Source: CAZMXI01 sp964570205
GTDB taxonomy: Bacteria > Planctomycetota > Phycisphaerae > Tepidisphaerales > Tepidisphaeraceae
Direction of reading: 5' to 3'
Length of the DNA: 40,152 nucleotides
NCBI GenBank assembly: GCA_964570205.1
Contig: CAZMXI010000014.1
Coordinates: 1-40,152 of the forward strand
Shown: piece after piece, positions 22,882-30,943 of the stretch
Layout: each line of letters begins with the position of its first letter
Position numbering within the stretch: position 1 is the first letter of the stretch
The notes under the pieces: model-generated
Told to the model about the DNA's origin: nothing
Database searches by the model: none
The model's input: only the letters and a program-made list of their open reading frames with translations
Program-made: the position numbers and the translations under genes

Positions 22882-23448
22882 GTGTTCTGGCGAAGAGCGA
22901 TTGCCATCCTCGTGGCTGTGGTGACCGTGCTGCTACTGGCCGCCTGGATTCTGTATCAGGCGAGGGACCACCTCCAGCCGGAAGAGGTCGTGCTCGTCGC
23001 CGATGGATCGCGTGGCCGGCACCTCCGGCGGATGCGCTTTGTCCAGCCACGATATCTTCAGCCGGCCCAGGTGCCTTGGGTGCGCTTTGCGGAGTCGGAT
23101 GACTCCAACACGCCGCTGGTCGATCGCCCGCTCGCCATACATCCGCTCAGGCTTCGGCCGGCCTTGGTGCCCCGGATTCCCGTCCGGCACGATCCGGCCA
23201 GTCCAACGCCCGTCATGTTACGGCCTGCTGTCTTGCCCTGGCAGCGAGACATGTCCGCCCTGCGTCGCGTGCGGCTGTATCCGGCCGAAGTGCCGCGCAT
23301 CCTCGCCAGGCGAGACTGGAACCGACCGGAGCCGGCCAAGGTGGAGCCAGCCATTGTGCCGTGGCAGAGAAATGCGTCGCAGCCGCATCCGGCCGGCCTC
23401 GATGCAGCGCGTATCCCGTCCCAGTTGGAGTCGGCCAAGCCGAAGTGA
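22882..23448 (+). CDS. membrane-anchored tandem-repeat protein, unrecognised
   Basis: A 188-residue protein with one N-terminal membrane anchor (residues 6-25, AIAILVAVVTVLLLAAWILY) and a basic, Pro-rich exterior or periplasmic part. The motif L-x-P-A-x-V-P-W/R recurs: LQPAQVPW (59), LRPALVPR (91), LRPAVLPW (113), LYPAEVPR (132), VEPAIVPW (154), LDAARIPS (173). From residue 91 the spacing alternates 22 and 19, so residues 91-131 and 132-172 are two copies of a 41-residue super-repeat; PWQR recurs exactly in both. The GTG start has AGGGAG 8 bases upstream. A secreted protein gene follows 24 bases later and the two are probably an operon. Family and function unknown; the repeat suggests a binding scaffold for cell wall or for its neighbour. 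Confidence 0.8.
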   Translation: MFWRRAIAILVAVVTVLLLAAWILYQARDHLQPEEVVLVADGSRGRHLRRMRFVQPRYLQPAQVPWVRFAESDDSNTPLVDRPLAIHPLRLRPALVPRIPVRHDPASPTPVMLRPAVLPWQRDMSALRRVRLYPAEVPRILARRDWNRPEPAKVEPAIVPWQRNASQPHPAGLDAARIPSQLESAKPK

Positions 23449-23472
23449 AACCTTGTGCAGGGAGGAGTGCCC

Positions 23473-24333
23473 ATGTACCTGATGCGTTCTCTCGTTGTTG
23501 CCATGACGATATCCGCCGCCGGGCCGGCGCTTCTTTGCGCCGCCCAGGCCGAGCGTGCGCCCAGGCCTCGGCCGGATCAGGAGATCGTCGCAGAAATCGT
23601 CGACCATCTCGGCAGCAAGGACCCTGCCCGGATCAAGCAGGCGATGGAATCCATCCGGGAGCGCATGCGGACCCGTGGGCTTTACGAACTGCGCGGCCAT
23701 TTCATACGCTCCTTGCAGGCCAACCAGATGAACCAGGAAATCACCGATCTGGCTCTGGAGGGCATTCTGGCACAAACGGCCCAGACTCGTGAGATTGAGT
23801 CGTTGCTGAAACTGCGCATTGACGCGCTGATTGCCCTGGGCAAGGCCGAGCAGGCCCTCGCCGAGTCCAAGAGCCTGTTCAACGTGGCTAGCATGGTCGG
23901 CACCGCCGAGGCCATTCTGACTGTGGCCCAGTGCATCAATGCCGCCAGGCCGACCGACGTGGCGATGTTCAACCGGTTCCGCGAGGAGCAGATGGCTGGC
24001 GCCGACGTGATGGGCGCCGCCCAACCCGCCACGATGCCCATCCAGCGCAGTACCGTCCTCGACAGCATCAAGGTCGATCCCAAGGTCTTCAACGAAGCGA
24101 TGGCAAAGGTCACCGGAGAAGATGCCCAGAGTCTGATGGCACGGGGCAACCTCCTGCTTCTGGCCGACCGCGTGAAGGAGGCCCGCCCGGTTTTCGAACG
24201 GCTCTACTCTCTTTCCAACTCAGACCTGACGGAGGCCAGCGAGGCGCTGGCGCGGCTTATGAAAGCCGAGGATGGCACCATCGGCCGCGCCAATCTCTGG
24301 ATTGCAACGATCCGCCCGAAGAAAGTGAATTAG
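23473..24333 (+). CDS. secreted alpha-helical protein, unrecognised
   Basis: A 286-residue exported protein. A Sec signal peptide is clear (MRSLVVAMTISAAGPALLCAAQA, residues 4-26); the Cys lacks a proper lipobox, so it is probably soluble in the periplasm. The mature part is mostly helical with Ala/Leu/Glu heptad-like patterns and may contain degenerate TPR-type hairpins near the end (DRVKEARPVFERLYSL; EASEALARLMKAED). ATG 23473 is chosen because GGAGGAG lies 6 bases before it. It follows the tandem-repeat membrane protein by 24 bases, suggesting a joint envelope function. I do not recognise a family. Confidence 0.82.
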   Translation: MYLMRSLVVAMTISAAGPALLCAAQAERAPRPRPDQEIVAEIVDHLGSKDPARIKQAMESIRERMRTRGLYELRGHFIRSLQANQMNQEITDLALEGILAQTAQTREIESLLKLRIDALIALGKAEQALAESKSLFNVASMVGTAEAILTVAQCINAARPTDVAMFNRFREEQMAGADVMGAAQPATMPIQRSTVLDSIKVDPKVFNEAMAKVTGEDAQSLMARGNLLLLADRVKEARPVFERLYSLSNSDLTEASEALARLMKAEDGTIGRANLWIATIRPKKVN

Positions 24334-24586
24334 CGGAACCCGGCGGGTCGCAGCTTTGCCGCCGCGATGGCTGGGGTGCTGCCCGGTCTCCGCAGGTGAC
24401 CGAGTTGGGTTGCGGGTCCACTGAAACGCCGTATCTCCAGTGCTCTCGCCGGCCGCCCATCAATGCGCCATGGGAATAGCCGGAGTCGCCGGGCGGAGCA
24501 TGCCATTTGAATATCCGGAGCTGCACGGGGCCATAGCGGCGGGCGGTTGAGTCATCCCCGGCACGATCCATGGACGACAGGGGCTC

Positions 24587-24618
24587 GGGACTCAATTCGG
24601 AGCCGCCGGTCCCTTTTT
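24587..24618 (+). terminator. weak intrinsic terminator
   Basis: GGGAC (24587-24591) pairs with GTCCC (24609-24613) and is followed by TTTTT (24614-24618). Only five base pairs enclose a 17-base loop, so this is a weak call, though the T-run is well placed before the kinase promoter. Confidence 0.4.
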
Positions 24619-24623
24619 AGGCC

Positions 24624-24653
24624 TTGTCAGGTATGACATATCCTGTTCATATT
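24624..24653 (+). promoter_or_regulatory. possible promoter of the hybrid kinase, leaderless type
   Basis: TTGTCA (24624-24629, 5 of 6), 18 bases, CATATT (24648-24653, 4 of 6). The predicted start, about 24660, coincides with the ATG at 24662, which has no Shine-Dalgarno sequence, suggesting a leaderless mRNA. Confidence 0.4.
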
Positions 24654-24661
24654 GATGATTG

Positions 24662-27598
24662 ATGGCAGCCTGGGGAAGTGTGGATCCACATATGCGTCGT
24701 TTCGGGCTCGACATCGTTGGAGATGTGCCGTGGGGCACGCACATGTGCCAGCTTTATGACACCAGGCAGGATCTACTGGAGGTGCTCGTTCCCTATCTGC
24801 GTCAGGGGCTGGCGGATGGCGAGGCCTGTGTCTGGATCACTTCAGGCGTGCTCCCCATGTCGGATGCCAGAGCGGCCTTGGCGGAGCAGGTGCCGGACCT
24901 GGATCGGCGCATCCAGACCGGCCAGATGGAGTTCATTGATGCTGCCGAGCACCATGCGGGCGGGGCCCGAATCGATCCACTGGGGCTCATGAGGAGCTGG
25001 CGGGAGAAATTGGCTACGGCGGAGGTCCGAGGCTTTGCGGGCCTGCGCGTCACGGGCGATACGGCATGGCTTGGTCACGATCAATGGACGGGCTTCTGCG
25101 AATACGAGGCGACGGTCAACGATGAAATCGTGTCCATGCCCATGCTGGCTGTCTGCACTTACCGGGGGGGTAGGCATGATGCGGCGGAGTTGATCGATAT
25201 TGTCAACAACCATGAAGTGGCGCTGATCCGCCGACAGGGGCGCTGGTCAATCATGGAAAGCCGCCATCATCGGCGGACGGAGCAGGCTGCCCGCAGCGCC
25301 CGCGAGGTGCTCGCGGCCGTCCTCGACAGCACCCACGTGCTCGTCGCGTGTCTGGACGAGAACTTCAATTTTATCCTCGTCAACCGGGCGTACGCCGAGG
25401 CCGATGGCCGCGACGGCGGCTTCTTCCCCGGAAAGAACCACTTTGATCTGTTCCCGAACGCGGAGAATGAGGCGATATTCCGCCGCGTGGTTGAGACGGG
25501 CCATCCGTGTTTTGTCGCCGCCAAGCCGTTTACGTACGCCCATGACCCCAAGCGGGGCGTGAGTTACTGGGATTGGAGCCTCGTGCCGGTCCGCGAGGAT
25601 GGGGTGGTTCGCAAGCTGGTCCTCACGCTGGCGGATGTGACCGAGCAGGTATTGGCCCGACAGGGGCTGCTCGACCGCGAGCGTCGGCTTACTCTGGCCA
25701 CGGCGGCGGCCGATCTGGGGGTGTTCGAGTGGAATGGCGCAACCGGCCGGGTGGTCTGGGAAAACCGGCGCATGTACGAGATTTTTGGCCAATCGGAGGA
25801 GGATGGCCCGCTGACGCCCGAGGGGCTTCTGGCCACCGCCCTTCATCCGGATGATGCGGATCCGTTCCTGCGCGAGATGGCGGATGTCGTGCGCCGGGGC
25901 GGCATGTTCCGCACTATCTGCCGCATCAGGCGCCGAAATGACTCCGAACTGCGATGGATCGAGTTCTCGGGACAGTTCGAACTGTCCGAATCGCTGCATC
26001 CCCTGCGCCTGGTTGGCGTTGTTGCCGATATCACTGAGAAACGCCAGGCCGAACAGGCGCTGCGGGATGGCGAACAGCAGCTTCAGCTCATCACCAATGC
26101 AGTGCCAGCGCTGATCTCTTATATTGACGCGAACTACTGCTACCGCCTGGCGAACAAAACCTACGAACGATGGTTTGGCCTCTCGCCAGCGGAAATCAAG
26201 GGTCGCCCGGTCAGGGACATCCTTGGCGAGGCCGCATGGGAAAGGGTGCGGCCATACATGGCCCGCGCCCTGGCCGGCGAACATGTCTCGTACGAAATGC
26301 AGCTTCCTTACCGCGACGGTGGCCCCCGATGGGTGCACGTGACCTACACGCCCGATCGCGACGAGACGGGTGGTGTCCGCGGCTTTGTCGTGCTGGTGAA
26401 CGATATTGCCGCGGCTCGCCGAGCCGCCGAGGAACTTACTGCCGCCAAAGCCGCTGCGGAGCAGGCCAACGCCGCCAAGGACCAGTTCCTGGCCGCCCTC
26501 AGCCACGAACTGCGCACGCCGCTGACACCCATCCTCGCCGCGGCCGGAGTCCTTAAAGAGGACGTCCGCCTGCCCGACGATGTGCGGGACGACCTGCTGA
26601 TGATTCACCGCAACGTCCGCCTGGAGACGCGGTTGATCGACGATCTGCTGGACCTCACCCGCATTTCTCGCGGAAAGCTCGACATCGAGAGACGGCCCGT
26701 GGACATCGGCAACGTCGTGCGCGATGCAGCCCGCATCTGTTCCATTGATGTGGATGCTAAGGGCCAGCGGCTTGCCATCGAGTCCGTCGGCGAGCCCATG
26801 TTCGTAACCGGCGATTCCGCCCGACTCCACCAGGTCTTCTGGAATCTCATCAAGAATGCCGTCAAGTTCACGCCCGCCGGCGGCTCCATTGCCATTCGAC
26901 TGTCGAGGATGAACGGGGCTGTCATCATCGAAGTCAATGACAGCGGCATCGGCATCGAACCCGAACTCCTGCCCCGACTTTTCAGACCATTCGAGCAGGG
27001 CGACGGCAGGATAACCCGGCAGTTCGGCGGCCTGGGGCTTGGCCTGGCCATCAGCAGCGCCATCGTTCAGATGCATGGCGGTTCAGTCCGGGCGCACAGT
27101 GCCGGCACGGGCCGCGGCACCACATTCTACGTCGATCTGCCGCTCGCGAATCGCACCGTGTCGCTGCCCATTGCCCAGGATTTGCCGGCGGGTGGCCAGG
27201 TTCCCGAAGGCCGCGCCGACCGACAGCCCCGGCTGCGCATCCTGCTGGTTGAGGATCATGTGGACACCGCCAGGCTCATGTCCAGGCTGCTTACGGCCGA
27301 AGGTTACGAAGTGCACACCGTCCATACCGTGTCGTCGGCCATTGAGGCTGTCGCCTGTGGCGAGTTCCGGATCGTGATCAGCGACCTGGGGTTGCCCGAC
27401 GGCACCGGCCACGACCTGATGCGCCGACTCGTCGCATCGGGCAAGGACATCTGCGGCATTGCTGTCAGCGGATACGGCTCAAGCCAGGACATTGAGCGGA
27501 GCCGCGCTGCCGGCTTCGCCGAACACCTGATCAAACCCGTCAGCTTCCGGCGGCTCCATGAGACCCTGCAGCGGCTGACCGGCGGCGTCTGCACTTGA
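24662..27598 (+). CDS. hybrid histidine kinase: MEDS, three PAS, HisKA, HATPase, receiver
   Basis: A 978-residue soluble sensor kinase. Residues about 15-195 match the MEDS/DcmR sensory domain (VPWGTHMCQLYDTRQDLLEV), known from methylotrophs and methanogens and thought to bind small organic ligands. Three PAS domains follow (about 210-330, 338-463, 465-590), the second ending in GVVADITEKRQ. The HisKA phosphoacceptor is His615 in ALSHELRTP. The ATPase part has WNLIKNAVKF, DSGIGIEPE and GLGLGLAIS. A C-terminal receiver (about 858-975) has Asp908 in ISDLGLPDG and the conserved Lys in HLIKP. No membrane helices, so it senses internal signals. There is no output domain, so a phosphorelay to a separate regulator is expected. 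It is tail to tail, 8 bases apart, with a LuxR-type regulator that itself lacks a receiver. Confidence 0.93.
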   Translation: MAAWGSVDPHMRRFGLDIVGDVPWGTHMCQLYDTRQDLLEVLVPYLRQGLADGEACVWITSGVLPMSDARAALAEQVPDLDRRIQTGQMEFIDAAEHHAGGARIDPLGLMRSWREKLATAEVRGFAGLRVTGDTAWLGHDQWTGFCEYEATVNDEIVSMPMLAVCTYRGGRHDAAELIDIVNNHEVALIRRQGRWSIMESRHHRRTEQAARSAREVLAAVLDSTHVLVACLDENFNFILVNRAYAEADGRDGGFFPGKNHFDLFPNAENEAIFRRVVETGHPCFVAAKPFTYAHDPKRGVSYWDWSLVPVREDGVVRKLVLTLADVTEQVLARQGLLDRERRLTLATAAADLGVFEWNGATGRVVWENRRMYEIFGQSEEDGPLTPEGLLATALHPDDADPFLREMADVVRRGGMFRTICRIRRRNDSELRWIEFSGQFELSESLHPLRLVGVVADITEKRQAEQALRDGEQQLQLITNAVPALISYIDANYCYRLANKTYERWFGLSPAEIKGRPVRDILGEAAWERVRPYMARALAGEHVSYEMQLPYRDGGPRWVHVTYTPDRDETGGVRGFVVLVNDIAAARRAAEELTAAKAAAEQANAAKDQFLAALSHELRTPLTPILAAAGVLKEDVRLPDDVRDDLLMIHRNVRLETRLIDDLLDLTRISRGKLDIERRPVDIGNVVRDAARICSIDVDAKGQRLAIESVGEPMFVTGDSARLHQVFWNLIKNAVKFTPAGGSIAIRLSRMNGAVIIEVNDSGIGIEPELLPRLFRPFEQGDGRITRQFGGLGLGLAISSAIVQMHGGSVRAHSAGTGRGTTFYVDLPLANRTVSLPIAQDLPAGGQVPEGRADRQPRLRILLVEDHVDTARLMSRLLTAEGYEVHTVHTVSSAIEAVACGEFRIVISDLGLPDGTGHDLMRRLVASGKDICGIAVSGYGSSQDIERSRAAGFAEHLIKPVSFRRLHETLQRLTGGVCT

Positions 27599-27606
27599 GC
27601 TCCCGT

Positions 27607-28425
27607 TCATGTGCGCTTCTGCGGCCGGACTCCCAGGCAGTGAGCCAGCAACTCCGCCCGCGTGCTGACGCCGAGCGTGCGATGGATCACCTTGACGTGG
27701 TCGTTGACCGTGTGCCGGCTCAGGCTCAGATTCCCGGCAACCTCTTTCAGGCTTTGCCCCTTCAGCAGCAGTTCGAGCACCTGCTGTGATCGTTGCGGCA
27801 GCCTGGCCCGCTCATCGAGCGCCGATGCCTGTTCGCCCATCATACGCAGCTTCCCCTCGGAATAGATCCGATGCAGTTCGCCGTTCAGCAACCGCAGCAT
27901 GCGCAGATCTCGCACGGAGAACCGGCCGTCGCCTCGGCGGCGGTTCAATGCCAGCCCGCTTACCTGATCATCGGTGCGGAGTCGGAAGAGCGCTGCCAGG
28001 ACATCATCAAATTCGCAGATATCCACCATGCCGCGAATGACGTCCGATCGCTCCCACTCGCGGTCGCTGATCAGCGACCGTCGCGGCCAGACGCCGGCCC
28101 GGGCGGTCATTCGGCTCATTCGGTCGGTCAGCGGCTCTGCCCGGAAACCATGCGCTGTGGCCTGCTCGTGCCAGTACCGCATTGCCTTTGCGCTGTTCCA
28201 GCCGCAATGCGACACTTCCAGCAACTGAACATCTCCCGCAGGCGTGAACTGGCCCCAGTGGTGGCACACCACCTGGCTGGCGCCCAGCAACTGCTGCAAT
28301 CCCTCCGCCAGATGCCGTCGCCAGATCGCTGTGTTCGCATGGCGCTCGCTGATGTCCTGGACCTCAAAGATCAGCCTGAAGACGCCGCGCATATCTCGCA
28401 GCCGCAGGTGCGTGGATTTGCTCAT
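27607..28425 (-). CDS. LuxR-type transcriptional regulator
   Basis: A 272-residue DNA-binding protein. The C-terminal helix-turn-helix (about 205-262) is of the LuxR/GerE type: LPQRSQQVLELLLKGQSLKE, then LSLSRHTVNDHVKVIHRTLG. The N-terminal 190 residues form an unassigned sensor-like domain (VFRLIFEVQDISERHAN at the start, Trp- and His-containing segment VVCHHWGQF) and have no receiver-type Asp pocket. The start at 28425 has AAGGA upstream and a promoter at 28453-28481; the open frame extends to 28701 but lacks a ribosome site. It is convergent with the hybrid histidine kinase; regulation by the same signal is possible but not shown. Confidence 0.9.
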   Translation of the reverse strand: MSKSTHLRLRDMRGVFRLIFEVQDISERHANTAIWRRHLAEGLQQLLGASQVVCHHWGQFTPAGDVQLLEVSHCGWNSAKAMRYWHEQATAHGFRAEPLTDRMSRMTARAGVWPRRSLISDREWERSDVIRGMVDICEFDDVLAALFRLRTDDQVSGLALNRRRGDGRFSVRDLRMLRLLNGELHRIYSEGKLRMMGEQASALDERARLPQRSQQVLELLLKGQSLKEVAGNLSLSRHTVNDHVKVIHRTLGVSTRAELLAHCLGVRPQKRT

Positions 28426-28452
28426 GATCGCCCATCCTTCGATGAGGGCGAA

Positions 28453-28481
28453 ATTGTACACACAGTGATGACATCGGCCAG
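28453..28481 (-). promoter_or_regulatory. promoter of the LuxR-type regulator
   Basis: Minus strand CTGGCC (28481-28476), 17 bases, TACAAT (28458-28453, 5 of 6). The start at about 28446 leaves a 20-base leader carrying the AAGGA site of the gene at 28425. The -35 is weak. Confidence 0.45.
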
Positions 28482-28505
28482 TGCCTCCTCCCTCAAATGG
28501 GGGGA

Positions 28506-28533
28506 TTGTCCCGGCGGGCCGAAATGATATTAA
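28506..28533 (+). promoter_or_regulatory. possible promoter of a structured RNA
   Basis: TTGTCC (28506-28511), 16 bases, TATTAA (28528-28533), in a small AT-rich patch of otherwise GC-rich DNA. It is divergent from the luxR promoter, about 25 bases away, and points into the structured region at 28540-28786. Confidence 0.35.
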
Positions 28534-28539
28534 ACAGTT

Positions 28540-28786
28540 GTGGTCGGGCGGAAGGATCCGGGAACCGGTCGGTTGGCAAGCTGATCGCCCGGGTCCTTCT
28601 CCATATATGCGGCGCTGCCCGGTCGGGGCAAGGAGAAGGGTGTTCGGAGGTGAACGCGCCGCATCCGCGGTGCTGGCAGGCCCGAAGCCGGCACCCTCCA
28701 TGGCGGTTTCCCCGGATAATGCGGGACCCGCCGGATTACAGCAACGCCCCAGCCGTCCTCCACCGGGCCGGTTGGGGCGTTTGCCG
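28540..28786 (+). ncRNA. candidate structured non-coding RNA divergent from luxR
   Basis: This gene-free region of the 380-base gap between luxR and the DUF1080 gene contains four substantial stems. S1: GGATCCGGG (28554-28562) with CCCGGGTCC (28588-28596). S2: CCTTCTCC (28595-28602) with GGAGAAGG (28632-28639), enclosing TGCCC/GGGCA. S3: GGTGCTGGC (28669-28677) with GCCGGCACC (28687-28695). S4: 12 base pairs, 28744-28755 with 28769-28780. The wobble pairs (T28557-G28593, T28594-G28640, T28674-G28690, G28752-T28772) are all G-U on the plus strand and would be A-C on the minus strand, which argues for a plus-strand RNA. The sequence CCGGTCGG occurs at two hairpin tips (28565-28572, 28619-28626). 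I do not recognise a known RNA class. Confidence 0.4.
28744..28783. terminator. 12-bp hairpin between the structured region and the DUF1080 gene
   Basis: ACGCCCCAGCCG (28744-28755) pairs with CGGTTGGGGCGT (28769-28780) with one G-U. On the plus strand it is followed by TTTGCC, making a short-tail terminator for the candidate RNA. On the minus strand it lies 26 bases past the DUF1080 stop codon but has no U-run. It may serve both convergent transcripts. Confidence 0.5.
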
Positions 28787-28806
28787 CTTGTTGAAAAGCA
28801 ATCTTC

Positions 28807-29559
28807 CTACTTCGCATCGTATTGCTTCAGCCGGATATCTTTGAAGTCAACCCACATCGGCTTGCCCGCGTGAAGCTGCAGGGCGATGATCCCTTCCTTC
28901 AACGCCAGTTCCGGCTGGTTGTCTGTGAAGTCCACCGTCTGCACGCCGTTCACATACTGCTTGATGTTGTTGCCCTTCGCGATGATGACATATTCGTTCC
29001 AGCCGTCGAGCTTGAAGGCCTTGGCATACTCCTCGGCCGTGCACACCGTGCCAAGGGATGTTTTCTTACCGTCTTCCCACACGGCCTTCTCGCCGACCAG
29101 CAGAAGCCGGCCGCGCTTGCCGCCTTCATCGTAGATGAAGCCTGAGACGTTCGGCAGCTTGACCTCATTCCGGATCTCGCCCTGGTAGCCGCGGACAACC
29201 CACTTGTTGTTCCGGGCGTCGGTGATGTGCTTCGACCGATACTGCACTCCGGAGTTGTTGCTGGCCGAGCAGCGGTAACTGAACCGCAGCTCGAAATCCT
29301 TCACCGTGCCGTCTTTCCAGATGATGAATGTGTTGCCATTGGCCTTGATCTGCTCGGTGGTCTCGCCGCGCAGCGCGCCATCCTTCACCGACCACAGGCG
29401 CGGGTCGCCATCCCAGCCGGTCAGATCCTTTCCGTTGAAGAGCTTGACCATGCCATCCGGCTCGGGCGGCAGCGGGGTGGCAGCGCTCTTGTCGGCAGCG
29501 CAGGCGAGTCCGCCGAGGAAGAGGGCGAGGACCAATGAAGCGATGACGGTGCGTTGCAT
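28807..29559 (-). CDS. exported DUF1080 / 3-keto-disaccharide hydrolase domain protein
   Basis: A 250-residue exported protein. A Sec signal peptide covers residues 1-21 (VIASLVLALFLGGLACA). The mature domain is DUF1080, a jelly-roll fold: GMVKLFNGKDLTGWDGD, LWSVKDGALRG, ELRFSYRCSASNNSGVQYRS, RGYQGEI and the closing MWVDFKDIRLKQY. Members of the family hydrolyse 3-keto-glucosides or bind sugar polymers and are greatly expanded in Planctomycetota. The ATG at 29559 has AGGAGA 7 bases upstream. It follows the Tat-exported aldose epimerase by 31 bases on the same strand, and the two are very probably one operon for periplasmic sugar processing. Confidence 0.93.
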   Translation of the reverse strand: MQRTVIASLVLALFLGGLACAADKSAATPLPPEPDGMVKLFNGKDLTGWDGDPRLWSVKDGALRGETTEQIKANGNTFIIWKDGTVKDFELRFSYRCSASNNSGVQYRSKHITDARNNKWVVRGYQGEIRNEVKLPNVSGFIYDEGGKRGRLLLVGEKAVWEDGKKTSLGTVCTAEEYAKAFKLDGWNEYVIIAKGNNIKQYVNGVQTVDFTDNQPELALKEGIIALQLHAGKPMWVDFKDIRLKQYDAK

Positions 29560-29590
29560 GAAGAATCTCCTGATAAATGCTCAATACCTT

Positions 29591-30751
29591 CTACTTCTGA
29601 ACGGTGAATTTGTGGATGGTGACCTGGCGATACTCCTGGCCCGGGCGCAGCAGCGTCGAGGGAAACTGCGGCTTGTTCGGTGAATCGGGGTAATGCTGCG
29701 TCTCCAGGCACAGGGCGTGATAGGGCCCATACGCCTTGCCGCCGGCCTTGAGGCGGTCGCTCAGGTGCCGCGCTGTGTAAAGCTGGACGCCAGGCTGGGT
29801 GGTTGAAACCTCCATCACCCGCCCCGACTTCGGTTCGATGATGCGCGCTGCCAGCGTCGGCTCGTCGCCCTGCGGCTTGAGCACGTAACAGTGGTCGTAA
29901 TTCTTGATGTCGATCTGCTGGATCCGCTCGCCGATCGTCTTCGGCTGGCGGAAGTCCAGCGGTGTCCCTTCCACGCTGAGCAGCTTGCCCGTAGGGATCA
30001 TGTCCTTGTCGGGCTCGACGTACTGATCGGCCGGAATCTGGAGAATATGGCCGAGGGCATCGCCGCTGCCAGCCCCAGCCAGGTTCCAGTAGGCGTGATT
30101 GGTCAGATTGACATGGGTAGGCTTGTCGGTAGTGGCTGTATACTCCATGCCGAGCTGATTGTCAGGCGTGAGGAAGTACATGACCTGCACGTCAAGGTTA
30201 CCAGGATAGCCATCCTGGCCGTCGGGACTCCTGTAAGACAACCTTACGGGTTGGGTTGCCGGATCCCAGGATCCGCTATCCGTCCAGAGAACCCGGTGTA
30301 ATGCCCCCTCGCCGCCGCCGTGAATGTGATGCCGACCGGAGTTGGCGGTCAACTTGTATTCCTTCTCATCGATCGTGAACCTGGCGTTGGCGATGCGGTT
30401 GGCGTATCGGCCGACGACGGAGCCGAAGAGGGGATGGCCTTTGAGGTAATCCTCAAACGTGTCGAGATAAAGGGTTACGGTGTCGAGCTTGCCATCGCGG
30501 TCGGGGGCCTTGACGCTGACGAGCGTAGCGCCATAAGTCATCACGCTCACCTCAATGCCGCCGGGGTTGCTGGCGGTAAAGAGATCGACCACAGAGCCGT
30601 CGGGAAGCTTGCCAAAGGGCTTCTTCCTCCACACTGGCCGGACCGCTCTGCGCTCGGCCGCATGCACATAAGGAATCATGATTGCCCCCGCCGCCGCGGC
30701 GGCCGACATGGACAGGATACGGCGTCGGGAAGGGCTCGTTTTTCGGGTCAT
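29591..30751 (-). CDS. galM: aldose 1-epimerase with Tat signal
   Basis: A 386-residue mutarotase that interconverts alpha and beta anomers of aldoses. The N-terminus is a twin-arginine signal (SRRRILSMSAAAAAGAIM), so the enzyme acts outside the cytoplasm, unlike E. coli GalM. The family signature is complete: VVGRYANRIANARF, the catalytic histidines in SGRHHIHGG and VNLTNHAYWNLAG, and the general base Glu in LETQHYPDSPN. The segment DHCYVL is also typical. First gene of the pair with the DUF1080 protein. The ATG at 30751 has GGAG just upstream, and a TATGAT -10 candidate sits at 30772-30777 on the minus strand. The region to the next gene (192 bases) is otherwise unremarkable. Confidence 0.94.
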   Translation of the reverse strand: MTRKTSPSRRRILSMSAAAAAGAIMIPYVHAAERRAVRPVWRKKPFGKLPDGSVVDLFTASNPGGIEVSVMTYGATLVSVKAPDRDGKLDTVTLYLDTFEDYLKGHPLFGSVVGRYANRIANARFTIDEKEYKLTANSGRHHIHGGGEGALHRVLWTDSGSWDPATQPVRLSYRSPDGQDGYPGNLDVQVMYFLTPDNQLGMEYTATTDKPTHVNLTNHAYWNLAGAGSGDALGHILQIPADQYVEPDKDMIPTGKLLSVEGTPLDFRQPKTIGERIQQIDIKNYDHCYVLKPQGDEPTLAARIIEPKSGRVMEVSTTQPGVQLYTARHLSDRLKAGGKAYGPYHALCLETQHYPDSPNKPQFPSTLLRPGQEYRQVTIHKFTVQK

Positions 30752-30943
30752 GGGGGGCTCCAGTTGGCTGAATCATAACCCAAGGCGCTTGCCGGTACAC
30801 GCCCCGCCCCGGCTGGGCACTGCACTTGCCGGCTTCTCAATATCGAAATCCCGCCATGTCCTGGCAACTTTCGTGACTGTCGGCGATATTCAGCGTAGAT
30901 ACACTCCCTATCTTGTGTCAGTTGAGGGCCGCAGGAGGTCAAT

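Larger units (their letters stand above)
24334..24661. other. intergenic region, no gene seen
   Basis: The 328 bases between the secreted protein gene and the hybrid kinase hold no convincing ORF on either strand. I see a weak terminator-like hairpin at 24587-24618 and a promoter candidate at 24624-24653. The middle part (24360-24560) has short GC-rich complementary segments, such as CGGTC/GACCG, but nothing I can name as a known RNA. Confidence 0.5.

Noticed and set aside
28497..28844. 115-codon plus-strand ORF over the structured region between luxR and the DUF1080 gene.
   Set aside because: It has no ribosome site, overlaps the 3' end of a well-supported minus-strand gene, and its product (Arg, Ser, Pro and Cys-rich) has no domain. 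The stems with plus-strand G-U pairs favour RNA over coding, but the ORF is kept as the alternative explanation.
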